From assembly GCA_944472155.2 (NCBI GenBank), contig OX235271.1, forward strand, positions 81,040,256-81,104,255: a DNA stretch of 64,000 bases, written 5' to 3'. Below the pieces are notes generated by a model. The model was not told the origin of the DNA, did no database searches, and was given only the letters and a program-made list of their open reading frames with translations. Within the stretch, counting starts at the first letter, position 1; each line of letters starts with the position of its first letter. Position numbers and translations under genes: made by a program. Positions 29,861 through 40,444 of the stretch are shown piece after piece. The DNA is from Trichobilharzia szidati (lineage: Eukaryota; Platyhelminthes; Trematoda; Strigeidida; Schistosomatidae).

Positions 29861-30514
29861 TAGGGGAAATCGTACAATCCCTAGAAATAACACACTCAGG
29901 TTATTTTGAATTTCTAGTTAATCGGTTCCAGCGAATCGAAAGGCTCATGTCAGCGACATGTCAGCTCCTATCATAGAAGTTTCGATGATATCGTGAGTTT
30001 AATATGACACTGCTTGTTTGATAGTTGTTGTTACATTCAACTGACAAGGCTCAAACAAGGTGAAACTCGTTTATTAAAATCCATTTATGGCTAGTATCAA
30101 TTGAATCATGTATAAAATCATATGATAACTGTTCACTACTAGTACTTTTGTGTGTACACCACACTATCGTTGTTAAATTGTGTTACCCTTGAACTTACGT
30201 TTAGCTTATCCTACTTGTTGGTTTTTTTTTCTCTATAATATTTTATATTATCTCTCACACAGTAATTTACTGCACTCACCTATTGAAAGCTGTGCGGCTT
30301 TTTGTTGATTTTAAATATACAAACACATTGCTGAATTATTTAATTTAATTCTGTCTCTTGTCCTTATTGACCAAATATTCACTTTATGTAGATTTAAGTG
30401 GTAATCAAAAGCTCACTGACTATTATTTCATATGATATTTATACCATGCAATAGACTTTCTGATGTATAATTCTGATTTGTCAAGTATTAGTTTTTTTGT
30501 AGGGATTTAGTCTG
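29861..30514. other. No recognisable feature
   Basis: AT-rich intron sequence. Confidence 0.4.
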
Positions 30515-30805
30515 ATTGGAGGATTTCATCATGAGCTGACATTAGGTAGAGAACCATTGGAAAGCCTGGGATTAGCAGAAGTTAGAATTCATGGGTTGGC
30601 TATTGGATCGGGTCCCAGTGGTTTAATGGTCTACGAGCTCGCTAGCCTTGTAACTAGAAGGTCCTGGGTTCGAACCCTGGCGGTGGGTGCGTACTGATGA
30701 AGAGAGTCCCAAACTGCGACGAAACAAGTGGCTATCCAGTACTCCCAGGTTTTCCAATGGCTCTCTAACTGATGTCAGCTGATGATGAAATTTTAATTTG
30801 TCTTT
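30515..30805 (+). mobile_element. H2 SINE with short inverted 5' arm
   Basis: Full plus-strand SINE (head near 30595, box B GGGTTCGAACCCTGG near 30666, ribozyme region near 30685-30745, tail to about 30795). It is preceded by a 55-bp inverted copy of its own tail (30522-30577). The inverted arm stops at CCCAGG, within about 8 nt of the predicted cleavage site before CAGTAC. The ribozyme has CTGATGA followed by extra bases and an altered stem III (ACAAGTGGCTATC). Confidence 0.6.
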
Positions 30806-30837
30806 ACTGGATAGTATCTTCTGCTAAATTTAATGGC

Positions 30838-30905
30838 ATTATAATTGTAGAGGCTGAAGAATTTATTGGAAATAACCGTTTGCTCTAATTATTATTGTTG
30901 TTTTG
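30838..30905 (+). ncRNA. H7 hammerhead-like motif
   Basis: TGTAGAGG then CTGAAGA, a weak stem II, GAAATAACCG and TTTGCTC. An isolated PLE end without coding sequence. Stem II is poor. Confidence 0.4.
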
Positions 30906-31089
30906 AGTGCATATAATGGAGATATTTATGTGATATTGCCAAACTATTCATGGTGGTGTTTTTTCGTCTGTCTCCTTTTTTAAAAACAAATGACCGTGCC
31001 ACTAGAATCCGACGACTGTTGCATATAATTACCTTATAGTGAATGCTTTGATACTATTCTTTTGTCCGATTCCTATCGACTTCATTTTT

Positions 31090-31332
31090 CTCATTCCTTT
31101 GTGCTCCGAGTAGAACATTGAGGTTGAAGCTTGGCCTTTACATTTTCAGTAGCGGTGGTTGTGTTACTTTTACAGGATGAGGTTAACACTATCACAACCA
31201 AGCTTCCCTCTTTACCTGACTTACTACCGGCTACGTGACACTTGAGAGTATGTCGATCGGGAAATCGACCCCGGACCACTTGCGGCGTTGTTGGCAAGCA
31301 TTTCTACCACTGAACCACTGACGGACTCGTTG
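31090..31332 (-). mobile_element. SINE-4, minus
   Basis: Tail GTAGAACATTGAGG near 31109, body, and box B complement AATCGACCCCGGACC near 31263. Ends about 215 bp before the next host exon. Confidence 0.65.
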
Positions 31333-31546
31333 GCTCGCAGCAGTATTGTATTCTAATCCCATTTATATTTCGCTTCTAAAATTATCTCCGTTTAAAGTGA
31401 ACGAAAAGACAAGTAAACGAGAAGACATATAATATGAGTTTTTAGTGATAAATTTTAGAAAGTTTTAGATATTAAACAATACAAAATGCTTCATTTTCGT
31501 CCTTCTCTCTATATGGTGTTCATTTAATATTGCTTTTTCCTTTTAG

Positions 31547-31951
31547 CCCTTTCAAATACTACACATGATCGTGAAAGTTTTGTATCACAAAAAGGACGTC
31601 CTACCGGTGAATCAGAATTAGGCGGTTCAACATTGAATTCTCCAGATACTATGCCTAAAACTTTACCACCATTTAAACGAAATGAATTAAACAAACAAGA
31701 CGGTTTCTCTAAAATAAGAAACAATACAAAAGAATCATCATTACTAAAGACGAATACAAATAAAATTAATCAACAGGTTAACAAAATACCCCCAGGACCT
31801 TTAAGCACTTCACATAATCGATTAAATGAAGACACAGAAATGGAGACTACCTCAGCTATGTCTGTTGAAACTAATCAAACAGTAGAATTCAATGAATTGT
31901 CAAAACGACATCGTGGTTCAGATCGTAGTGCTGCTTCTGGACGATCTAAAA
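31547..31951 (+). CDS. Host gene, second visible exon
   Basis: Starts after the pyrimidine-rich acceptor CCTTTTAG (31539-31546) and ends at a strong donor (AAAA before GTAAGT at 31952). Length 405 nt, phase 1 at both ends. It encodes about 135 residues beginning LSNTTHDRESFVSQKGRP and continuing through KTLPPFKRNELNKQDGFS to SKRHRGSDRSAASGRSK. Low complexity, polar and basic, probably disordered like the preceding exon. SFVSQKGRP may be a weak third version of the GSQxS motif. No recognised domain. Without splicing, the frame would run to a stop at 31996-31998, past the donor. Confidence 0.8.
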
Positions 31952-32129
31952 GTAAGTTGTTGTTGCCACTGTTTTTCATGGTTTTTGCGAAATTTTAATA
32001 TTTTGATACAAATAACTTTCATACATTATATGCATCAAATTTTATCAGGAAATTAAACTTTTTTCTACAAGCATGTTTGTTGACTGGTCATTTTAAGAAG
32101 AGCTAAGGTATTTTCAAGTGCTTATTTGT

Positions 32130-32480
32130 AGGGATTTCATTGATTTCGGGTCTTATTGAGAACCGACTTCGGCTAGAGGACCATTGAAAACTATGGAGTA
32201 CTGGACAGCTGTTTTATCATTGCTTTGGACTCTTCCGCGGTACGCATCCATGGTCCTACCAAGGCTCGAACCTAGGACCTTCAGGTTACAACGTATCTTC
32301 GTTGGCTATTCAGCCATTAGGATGCAATCTAATGGGCTATCATTTCTAACTTCTGCTAGTTTACGATGTATGGCGCAACCGTCAGCCAGTGTCATCTACT
32401 AAGATTTGTCATCAAACCGAAATTGGTGGACTCCACTAGTTACGACTTCCTACTAGGAACTTCAAGTGATTTCTTCTTGT
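32130..32480. mobile_element. H2 SINE, decayed, in an intron
   Basis: Minus-oriented: CTAGAGGACCATTGAAAAC near 32173, CTGGACAGCTG near 32202, and box complement AAGGCTCGAACCTAGGACC near 32260. Continues into the middle region that matches 3.36-3.45 kb. Confidence 0.55.
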
Positions 32481-32834
32481 AGTTAGTCACTTGTGGTCAC
32501 TAGATATGAATCTTCGAGGGTTGGTTTGCAGGAATGACACTATCTTTATTATTTTGACGTTGTTTAGTTTCCGTGATCATTTCTACTGTTTTGTAAGATT
32601 GTTTACTGATGATATTTGAAGTTATTGTGTAATTCAAACCAGAGTCGATAGGATTTTCGGTCTTATTATTGGTGTCTATTATCTTACTTATAAAGTTGAT
32701 CGGATAAACTCACTTCCTCATGAAACTAGATAGCGTTCTTTTATATGTTTAAATCAGCTTAGTGAATCATCAGCATATATGGTCTGATCAAGTCTATATA
32801 ACTTCTAATCACCTGTTTATCTCTACATTTTCAG

Positions 32835-32882
32835 GTATCATGGGAGCCGTTGAAGATGAGAGTTTACGATTAGAAAATGAAG
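32835..32882 (+). CDS. Host gene, 48-nt exon
   Basis: Small exon between acceptor CATTTTCAG (to 32834) and donor GTTAGT (32883). Phase 1 at both ends, so it adds 16 residues without changing frame: S-IMGAVEDESLRLENE with the last codon completed in the next exon. The LRLENE end starts the coiled coil that continues in the last exon. Confidence 0.75.
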
Positions 32883-33229
32883 GTTAGTTATCATTTGTAA
32901 AATTTCTTAAAAATTTATAAAACTTCTATAAGTACATGGTGAAGGCATAAAATGGAACAGTGTAGAGTAGATGGCGAAGTGATCACAACTTGTACAATTA
33001 AATTTCTTTTTACAAGATAATTGTGTAGAGGGGAACAACACTTTAAGCCACATAATCTAACATTTTATGTTATATTTGATACTATATTTCTTCATTTAAC
33101 TGGTTTATGCTTCTCTGTTGATTTTTAAATTAGAACAGAAGTGACTACTATCTTCTCTTCTGATGTATTGTTTAAGTAATATTTGTATTTGTAGTATTTT
33201 TCTAGTATTTTAAGCGTAATGTTAGTTCC

Positions 33230-33560
33230 TTTATAGATGGTTGTTTAGCGAGAGATGCTTTGCTCTTCGCCACTGAACCTCGTGGCGACTGAGAATGCAG
33301 TTGATGTGAAGCACTGGAAAGTGAAGTATTTGTATTTAAGAGATAAACTGTAAATGTTTCATAAACCATCCAGTTTACTTACTTAGTAGTAGGCTTTGGG
33401 AAAGTATTTATTTAGAAGATTATACAAACTGCTTCACAGTCGGAAACTTTTCACAGACACGGGACTTATAAACGTTGAACTTTAAAGTAAACCAATGAAC
33501 AGGATATTAACATTTCTTGACACATCTTTTAATCGATATGAAAATTGCATGACAGTTGAG
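33230..33560 (-). repeat. Dispersed repeat R, copy 2
   Basis: Reverse complement of the segment at 1140-1400. Shared blocks include TTTCATAAACCATCCAGTTT near 33357 and AACAGGATATTAACATTT near 33497. Not coding. Confidence 0.5.
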
Positions 33561-34014
33561 TAGTAGTAGTAATAGTACTAAGACTAGCACGTAGGTATTG
33601 TGGAAGAGTGTGATTCTACATTATATAGATTTATTTGATATAATACAGAGTGATTAAGTATTATTAACTGGATGGTTTTGTGAGTAGAATACCATTACTC
33701 ATATTTATATCAATCGATGATGACAAGAATAGTAACAGTAGTTCTCAGAAAAAGTAATTCAACGGATAACTGTAGAAGTTCATCACACGATTCAGTAGCA
33801 GTTTCTTCAGAATGACACACAATCTTTTATGTTTGAGTGAATGTCAGATGTAAATACATGAAGCGACTGAATATCTGTTGTCTTCGTTCGCTTCATACTG
33901 ATCATTGCAGACAATACGTTGTGTACTTTTGCTATCATGAAATTTTCCGTGTGACTACAGTAATCTAAAGAGATGAAGAAGTTCACAGTTGGTTTTTTAG
34001 TCATACTTAGCAAG

Positions 34015-34220
34015 AGATCGGGTAGTTTGAAGTGAATTAAATTGGCCCTATTAAATTGAGCTGAGTCGAACCGAGTACGCCTCTAATGAAGTCGGCTGTC
34101 CGGTGTTTCGATCATTTCTATCTAGCTAGTAAGCATTACTACTCGTTGGTGTGAGTGTGTCGTAAATAACTACTCATTGAAGTCAATTAGTAGTATATGG
34201 TATTATGCATTAATCATTGA
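34015..34220 (+). repeat. S5 repeat, second copy
   Basis: Shares the CGGCTGTCCGGTGTTTCGAT region and the GTAAATAACTACTCATTGAA / CAATTAGTAGTATATGG end with the copy at 29.58-29.86 kb. CCGAGTACGCCTC near 34072 may be a relic of a pol III head. Confidence 0.4.
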
Positions 34221-34289
34221 ATTTTCTCTTCCAATTTTTAAACATTCAGATATTAGTGTACTTTATGTCTGCTAAACCTCTAATGGTTG

Positions 34290-34502
34290 AACGCTCACCA
34301 ACGCCATATATGTAATCGAGCTTACATTCTTAGCTGACTCACTCCTATACGTCGCCTAGGTTACTAGCTGGCAGCAAGCCGGGGATAGCCAGAAGGTTGG
34401 GCATGAAGCTAGCAACCTGACTTAGTAAAACCACAAGCCCTGCTGAGAATTCAGAACTCGAGCTTGAAGCTCTATGTCCCACGTGGAACGCAACAGAATG
34501 AA
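34290..34502 (+). mobile_element. SINE-4, divergent, plus
   Basis: Body GGTTGGGCATGAAGCTAGCAA near 34395 and tail CTTGAAGCTCTATGTCCCAC near 34464. The tRNA head is heavily altered. About 160 bp before the last host exon. Confidence 0.55.
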
Positions 34503-34662
34503 AAGACCCAATTCATCTTGCTCAGTCATTGTGATTGATGGGTATACCAAAAAAGGAATTGGATTTCCTCTCAGTATTATTATCATAAAATAATTTGGTT
34601 AATATTAAATAATTAATTAACAATATATAAATATATTCTTCTTCTCCTTTGTTTAAATTTAG

Positions 34663-34844
34663 CTTTACGTTCAATGTTAAATGATGCCAATCATTTGATT
34701 AGTACAATTAAATCGCACACATTAACACTTGAAACACAATTGAATGAAAAAGCCAATGATATTGATCGATTGTCTAGAGAATTATGCAATCTAAGAAATC
34801 GTCTGCTTATTGATGGATTAACGCAATATTTGGAAAGAGTTTAA
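34663..34844 (+). CDS. Host gene, last coding exon (coiled-coil C-terminus)
   Basis: Acceptor TAAATTTAG ends at 34662. Phase 1 entry completes an Ala codon, and the stop TAA is at 34842-34844. Together with the 48-nt exon it gives LRLENEALRSMLNDANHL, continuing through LETQLNEKANDIDRLSRE to NRLLIDGLTQYLERV. Leucine and isoleucine spacing fits a coiled coil or leucine zipper of about 60 residues, probably for dimerisation or partner binding. The combination of a long disordered basic region and a short C-terminal coiled coil suggests a scaffold or cytoskeletal adaptor, but this is inference. Upstream exons, including the true start, lie outside the window or were not found. Confidence 0.8.
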
Positions 34845-35785
34845 AGCACACACATACACACACACACTCATAGAGAACAAACAGGACTATATAACAAATT
34901 ATACATGATTGATAATACTAATTGCCACTACTATTACTACTACTTCTACAACTACTATTTTTTATCATTATTATTATTATTTGAAGCAAGCGAAATAGAG
35001 TCAATTCACACTAACTTGCTGAATAACAATAAACCGCCTAAACCATTTCATTATTCTGTGATTGACTCATTCTCCTTTCCGTTGTGCCCTCCTCCTCCAC
35101 CATGTTGTCTTTTATTTCTTCAATTCACCCTAACACATTTAACTTTTACTATTATTATTATTTTAATTTTCCATTGTGTTCATCAGGCATTTACTTATGC
35201 TGTTCATCATTGACTCACTCATTCTCTCATATGTGTGTAGGTGCGAAATTTTTTTTGATACATTGAGATTACACATATACTCATCTCTTCTTCTTCTTCT
35301 TACCTGCCTACTTACTTAACGTACATTTTCTAGCATTGTTCTATATTCAGTGTGTTACGATTCACTTGTTCAATGTTTCAATTCAAGATGTAAAGATTGT
35401 TGTGTTGTTGTTGTTGTTTTTCCCTCTCTCTTTCTCTCCTTTGATGGCTTAAATACTTTAGAGGTATTTCTAAGTTGAAGCAAAAAGGGGGGAGGAATGT
35501 TTGTGATGTATCAATGAGAACTCTGCATTGTTTTACTCGTCATTTTGTTCACTCGTTAACAGTGCCTACACTTGTGACATTGATTCTTTTATTTTTTAAT
35601 CCTCGCGGTCTTCATGAAGGCTTGATATTCTTCTCCCCTCTTTTAAAAATACTTTTTAATCAGATCTTCCAGCTAAGTGTTACTTTTTTTATGTACGTGC
35701 ATGTGTTTAACCTACAGATAGAGTTCAATATCATAATATTTATTTGCCAGGAATAATAATAATAAAGTTACAAAAACAAAACGTT
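34845..35785 (+). other. 3' untranslated region with polyadenylation signal
   Basis: Follows the host stop codon and holds CA repeats (about 34849-34866) and ATT/ACT triplet runs (34920-34980, 35140-35165). AATAAA at 35761-35766 is the likely polyadenylation signal. Another AT-rich candidate (AATAATAAAAAAA) lies near 35926. Short open frames here are low-complexity translations, not genes. Confidence 0.55.
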
Positions 35786-36360
35786 TTAGGCGTAAAGTGA
35801 ACTACATATCCTACAAAAACTTTCAAAATCTGTTTTGTTTGAAAGAGAACGTGAAAAAACTGATCTCTTTCTCCGTATATATATTTCTATTTATACTGTA
35901 CACGTATATGCATATATATGATAAATAATAAAAAAAACTCCTATTTCGAATTTTTATGAGTAACATTTATTGATTTCTTTGTTTGTTTGTATGTCTTTTG
36001 ATATTCTGAGTTATTCATATCAATAAAAGTAATAATAACTATCACAGTGTATACTGCTTTAGTTACATATTTGCTTATTTGATAATATTTTGTGTATGTA
36101 TGTGTTCGTGTGACTACAATTCTAGACATTGGTTTAATTCACTGAGGTAGTAGTTTCTATTATAAATGCCGTAATTAATTTACCCAGTTCATATTCGACT
36201 CTTCTATTAACTCGAACCTCCTTTCTTACGTTGAAGCTACATATTATTGTCATTATTATTAGTTCTTAAAGGACCATTGATGCAGGGCCTACTCTGCCAG
36301 TTTACTACAGAGTTGAGTTCTAATGTATGTTTTTGAAACACCAAGGGATAGATAATTACA
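35786..36360. other. Intergenic, no feature
   Basis: AT-rich, no recognised element. Confidence 0.4.
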
Positions 36361-36592
36361 AGTGTTCGTTTGCAGGGATTTGATTGGTTAATGGGTTGGA
36401 TCATGAGCTAACATCAGTTAGAGAAATACCAGGAAACCAGAGAGTACTATACAACCTGTTTCATCCTAGTTTTGGACTCTTCATCAATATGCACCCAGTG
36501 AGGTTCGAAACTGGACCAGCGTATTGTTGTATTCTTACTCCCCATAGTCTAACGCATAATCCAGTTCATCACAGTTAAGAATATCGTCGGTG
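36361..36592 (-). mobile_element. H2 SINE, decayed, minus
   Basis: ATCATGAGCTAACATCAGTT near 36401, then GAGAGTACTATACAACCTG and TTCATCCTAGTTTTGGACTC near 36459 (minus-strand ribozyme), then box complement GAGGTTCGAAACTGG near 36499. Confidence 0.55.
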
Positions 36593-36594
36593 AT

Positions 36595-38368
36595 AACAGG
36601 TAGCCAGCTTGTCTTATTCCTGTATTCACTTCAAAACTTTAGCTGAGTTTTCCGTTGTGGATCACCTGATACGTGGCACTGTCATATAGCCAGCTGTTGA
36701 ATGAGGTTGATAAAAACTTGGAGTGCTGCACGCCATAGTGTTGAAGTAGTTTCGAAATTACTTCTCTGTCAACGCTGTCTGTCGAAGGCTTTTTCGAAGT
36801 CGATGAAGTTGAGGTATAGTTTTGACTGCCACTCTATACTTTGTTCCGTGATGACGATCACCACATGATTTGCCTTTCCTGAATCCACCTTGTTCCGGTT
36901 GGTAGAGTTCTACATCCATTGCATCTTTTATTCTCTTCAGGATGACGCGACTTGATATTTTAATTGGCATTGATAAGAACATGATTCCACGGCAGTTCTT
37001 ACGGAATAAGCTGCAAGTTGCCCTTCTTTGGTAGCTTGACAAGGGAGCCAGCTTTCCTTCCAGTTGGTAGGTACCTATCCTTCCTTCCAAGCATTTTGCA
37101 TTTGTTCTGCTTCAGTTGCCAATGTGTCGTAGGAATTGTCTTTGGTCTCTCCTAGCACTCATCATTACTGCTTTATTCAGTGCAGTGTACACTGAACTCA
37201 GCTTCTCCTTCTGTTGTGCGTCTTTGCATTGAGTCATCTTCTCTTCAACTATCCTTCTCGATTAGCTTCCAGGTGTCCGTTGACAGAGATTCCTTGTCGT
37301 GTGTCGTCTTTCTCCCTAGAACATTTGTATACGTTTCCCTGAACATCACCTTCAGAGAGTTAGATTCAATGTTCTTTCACACGGGTTTCCTAAATGATGC
37401 CACGTAGTGTATCCGACTTTGCTCTCACCTGTAGTGAAGGCATCCTTTGTATATTTTTCCTTCGGTCCAGTTTCTGAATGTTGATCTTGAATTGTGGCCT
37501 GTCTCCAGCTTCACCGTGAAGGTTCCTTGAACTAAATGGTGGTCTGAGCCCACATCTGCTCCCCTTCTCGGCTTTGCGTCTAGAAGGCTAGCTGCGTGTG
37601 CACTTTCTTGAGCAACATTGAAATGAAATCTATCTGGTTCGTGGTGTGTCCGTCAGGCGAAACCCATATTGCTTTCAGTATATCCTTATGCTTGTACACT
37701 CTGCCTCCAATCACCAAATCAGTGAAAGTGCAGAAGTCTGCGAATAATTCTTCGTTCTCATTCATTTCTCCGAGCAATAGCCTCCTGACCCATGATGAGT
37801 TATCTTCCTGTATTATCTGCTCCACGTTCGGCTGGCATTCATATCCCTCATAAGAATTTTGATGTCATCATTTGGGATTTTGCACATTACTGTTTGTAGT
37901 TGTCTGCAAAAAATTTTCCTTCTTCTCTTTTTCCGCGTTGTTTGTAGCACTGTACGTTACCTTCGTTCCTTTGGAGTTGAATTTTGATTTCATAATCCTG
38001 GATGAAATTGGTTCCCACCGCATTAGGGCTTTGGATGCCCCTGGTGACAACATTATAGTCACTGACTGCCTCAGTGTGTTCGTTGTTGTCGTCTGGATGG
38101 CCAGACCGGAGTAGATTAGACTCTCCCGTTGACAATGTTGTCAATCCACATCCATTCCATCTGCTCTCGCAGATACCCACCACTTCTGTACCATATCTTC
38201 GCATTTCTTTGGCTACCTGGGCATCCTTCCCAGCCTCGTACATTCTACGTCCACTTCCCCATTTTTATTCTTGCCTTCATCGAAAGAAGACACATCGGCT
38301 GGCTAATTGGTTTTTCGAAGGCTTTCACCACCCCGCTGTGTCATTTCGCTTCTCCGATTCCAGCCAAG
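36595..38368 (-). mobile_element. RTE-type LINE, endonuclease to RT, decayed
   Basis: Minus strand, from right to left. The AP endonuclease starts near 38243 (MYEAGKDAQVAKEMRRYGTE, VVGICESRWNG with its conserved ESRW-type motif, then LLRSGHPDDNN). Later endonuclease is at 37580-37825 (ENEELFADFCTFTDLVIGGR, then VSPDGHTTNQIDFI). The RT palm is at 36758-37090 (KISSRVILKRIKDAMD, QPEQGGFRKGKSCGDR). Frame changes and gaps separate them. RTE LINEs nick DNA with the endonuclease and copy RNA at the nick. Cut at the right by a PLE inserted at 38378, whose 9-bp duplication occupies 38369-38377. Confidence 0.75.
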
Positions 38369-38429
38369 AATAAGATTATATCATACATTTGGTTCCCTTG
38401 GTAAATTTCGATTAAGAAAGGAAGACAAA

Positions 38430-38483
38430 ATTTGCAGTATAAAATGATATCATCCTATTTCACAGGTTCTCGTCAGCTGCAGA
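38430..38483 (-). ncRNA. Hammerhead-like motif H3b, left arm
   Basis: Minus strand: CTGACGA (38470-38476), GAACCTGT, then GAAA, palindrome GATATC, TATAC/TGCA. One change from the other copies in the variable core position. Confidence 0.5.
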
Positions 38484-38869
38484 CTACCTGAAATTACAAT
38501 TGTTTTATAGATGATAATATGCTTCAATGTTTGAGTGGTAGTAGAGAAGAGATACTATAAAAGTGACGCATCCAAAATCAAAGCATTACAATTTTTAGTT
38601 TAAGTTTTCATCATCAATTTATGCGTTTTCAAAGTTGAAAAGAAGAGGGGAAAGGGGTAAGACAGAAAACAGAAAAATTAAACAACAGAATAGTGTTAGC
38701 TTGTAGGTTCGCATAGCAACTCAAAAAAAACAAAAGCGGTTACAGTTTATAAGATTGAGATTTGCTCAGTGAGTTGAGATCACTGAATTAGATGACTAAT
38801 TAATGTAATGAAAATCAGAATTCAGTTACCAAGGGAGTGAGAGGTTAATCACACTCTCTTTCTGTAAGC

Positions 38870-39220
38870 AGAAGTCTGGTTGGTTTGAATCGTTTGATTG
38901 CGATCGCTTCGGCAAATCATAGTAAATTTGTTGTCCTTTGTCTATTTATTATTTTGAAGGACTTAGAAATCTCTACGAGATGTCCGGTATCAACAATATG
39001 TCTGATAATTGCACTCTGAGAATATTTGCTTCCTTTTAGGCAAAGGTTTCTTGGAATATGTTCAGAAAACCGGATAGAATCCCTTCTTTCTGTCCTTCCA
39101 ATGTACTTGCTCCCGCAAGTGCACGTAAATTCATTAACGCAGTAGGAGGTAACATCAACAGAGTATTTATCCAGTTTTGAGTGGCTTATAGGAAAAGTGG
39201 TGTTGTATATTGTAATGTAA
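38870..39220 (-). pseudogene. PLE GIY-YIG domain remnant
   Basis: Minus strand, from right to left: CVNEFTCTCGSKYIGRTERR near 39090-39150, then IRFSEHIPRNLCLKG, then IIRHIVDTGHLVEISKSFKI, ending in AEAIAIKRF near 38885. YIG and the following arginine are kept. It has fewer frame breaks than most PLE copies here; I could not verify a single intact frame. Confidence 0.6.
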
Positions 39221-39330
39221 TTGTAATGTTTTCATTTTGGATGCGTCACTTTTATAGTATCTCTTCTCTACTACCACTCAAACATTAAAGTATGTTATTA
39301 TCACCTTTAAAACCATTGTAATTTCAGGTA

Positions 39331-39388
39331 GTCTGCAGCTGATGAGAACCTGTGAAATAGGATGATATCATTTTATACTGCAAATTTC
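39331..39388 (+). ncRNA. Hammerhead-like motif H3b, right arm
   Basis: CTGATGA at 39339-39345, GAACCTGT, GAAA at 39354-39357, stem III palindrome GATATC, TATAC/TGCA. Stem I GCAG/TGC. Confidence 0.5.
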
Positions 39389-39416
39389 GTCTTCCTTTCT
39401 TTATCGAAATAAGATT

Positions 39417-40444
39417 GTTATTTGAATTTTCTGTATTTTTAACATATTTTTATGCTGTAAAGTTTCTCTAGTAGTTTGATAGTTCTTATTGTGTAGGGTC
39501 GATACCTCCACGCTCAACCCTCCTTTTTCCGGGCTTCGGACCAGCTAGAAAACTAGGCGAGGTTGGTAGATATCAGTTCATTACTTAGTTAACTTAAGAG
39601 CCGTCATGTTGAAAGTGTAGATGTGGTTGCTGCATATTGTGACACAGTAGACTGTTGCATAAATCTACCGTATTTATTTTACCTAAATATGATTGTAAAC
39701 TAATAGCGTCTTTTTTCTTGAAGTGTGTCATCTGTCTGCATGACATTCAACCTATCTTGGTGGGAAAAAAAGATCCACTAGAATTCTAACCAACGGTTAA
39801 TTATAATAGTTGTTGTTTGCAAGAATTTCTTTTAATCCTCAATTACGCATATACATTGTAACCATTCTTTGTAAGCTAACTTGTCAACAAAGCTATTATT
39901 CTAAATATTTCACTCTGTAGATAACCTGCTATTACCTGTTAGAGTAGATGGATACCAAAATGACGTAAACACACAGCTGAATATTAGTTTAATTATAAGC
40001 AGCGTAGGCGGCCAATGACATCAGTCAGATGTAAGCACGAGGTTCCAGGAATATCTGGTGTTGTGTATTGTTAACCCTGAATATTTGTGAATTCTTTATT
40101 ATTGACAACAGCATTATTTCAGTTTGTTTTGCACAAGGAAAGCAAGGTTTTAGGTCAATCAGCTAACTATATTATAAACAGTATATAAAAGATGACATCA
40201 TATTACTTTGCTACTAATAATACTGTTATTCTAAACAGGACGTTTGCATACAGTGCGGAGTTTTCAGCAACTTTTGCCTACTTCTTGCACAGAATCTTCA
40301 AGTGAATTATTCATCTACAGGATATCATTCTATTGAATATTGTTTAGTCTAAAGCATGCTTCAACCTCCGGTGGTTTTATCCATTTACACTGAAACTCAT
40401 TCAAAAATAAACGTGAGTACAGACTCTTCTTCAACAACGTAAAT
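39417..40444. other. Mostly unassigned; SINE-4 relic
   Basis: About 39490-39580 (GGGTCGATACC, CTAGAAAACTAGGCGAGG) looks like a decayed minus-strand SINE-4. The rest shows no recognisable feature. Confidence 0.35.

Larger units (their letters stand above)
13922..31546 (+). other. Intron of about 17.6 kb filled with transposons
   Basis: Inferred intron between the first two visible exons. Both boundaries are phase 1 and the acceptor CCTTTTAG is at 31539-31546. It contains PLE, LINE and all four SINE families, listed separately. One or more small exons inside it cannot be excluded. Confidence 0.6.
38378..39407 (-). mobile_element. PLE with inverted H3b hammerhead arms, 9-bp TSD
   Basis: Exact 9-bp direct repeat AATAAGATT at 38369-38377 and 39408-39416. 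Inverted arms at about 38403-38575 and 39235-39407; the left arm has the extra outer piece (ATCATACATTTGGTTCCC) that the related element at 10.4-11.07 kb has on its right. The centre holds the GIY-YIG remnant at about 38870-39220. Inserted into an RTE LINE. Confidence 0.7.

Noticed and set aside
34905..35266. Two plus-strand open frames downstream of the host stop
   Set aside because: Translations of triplet and pyrimidine-rich repeats in the 3' UTR; no start context, splice sites or domain.
35941..36129. Short minus-strand frame beyond the 3' UTR
   Set aside because: AT-rich with no domain; chance frame.
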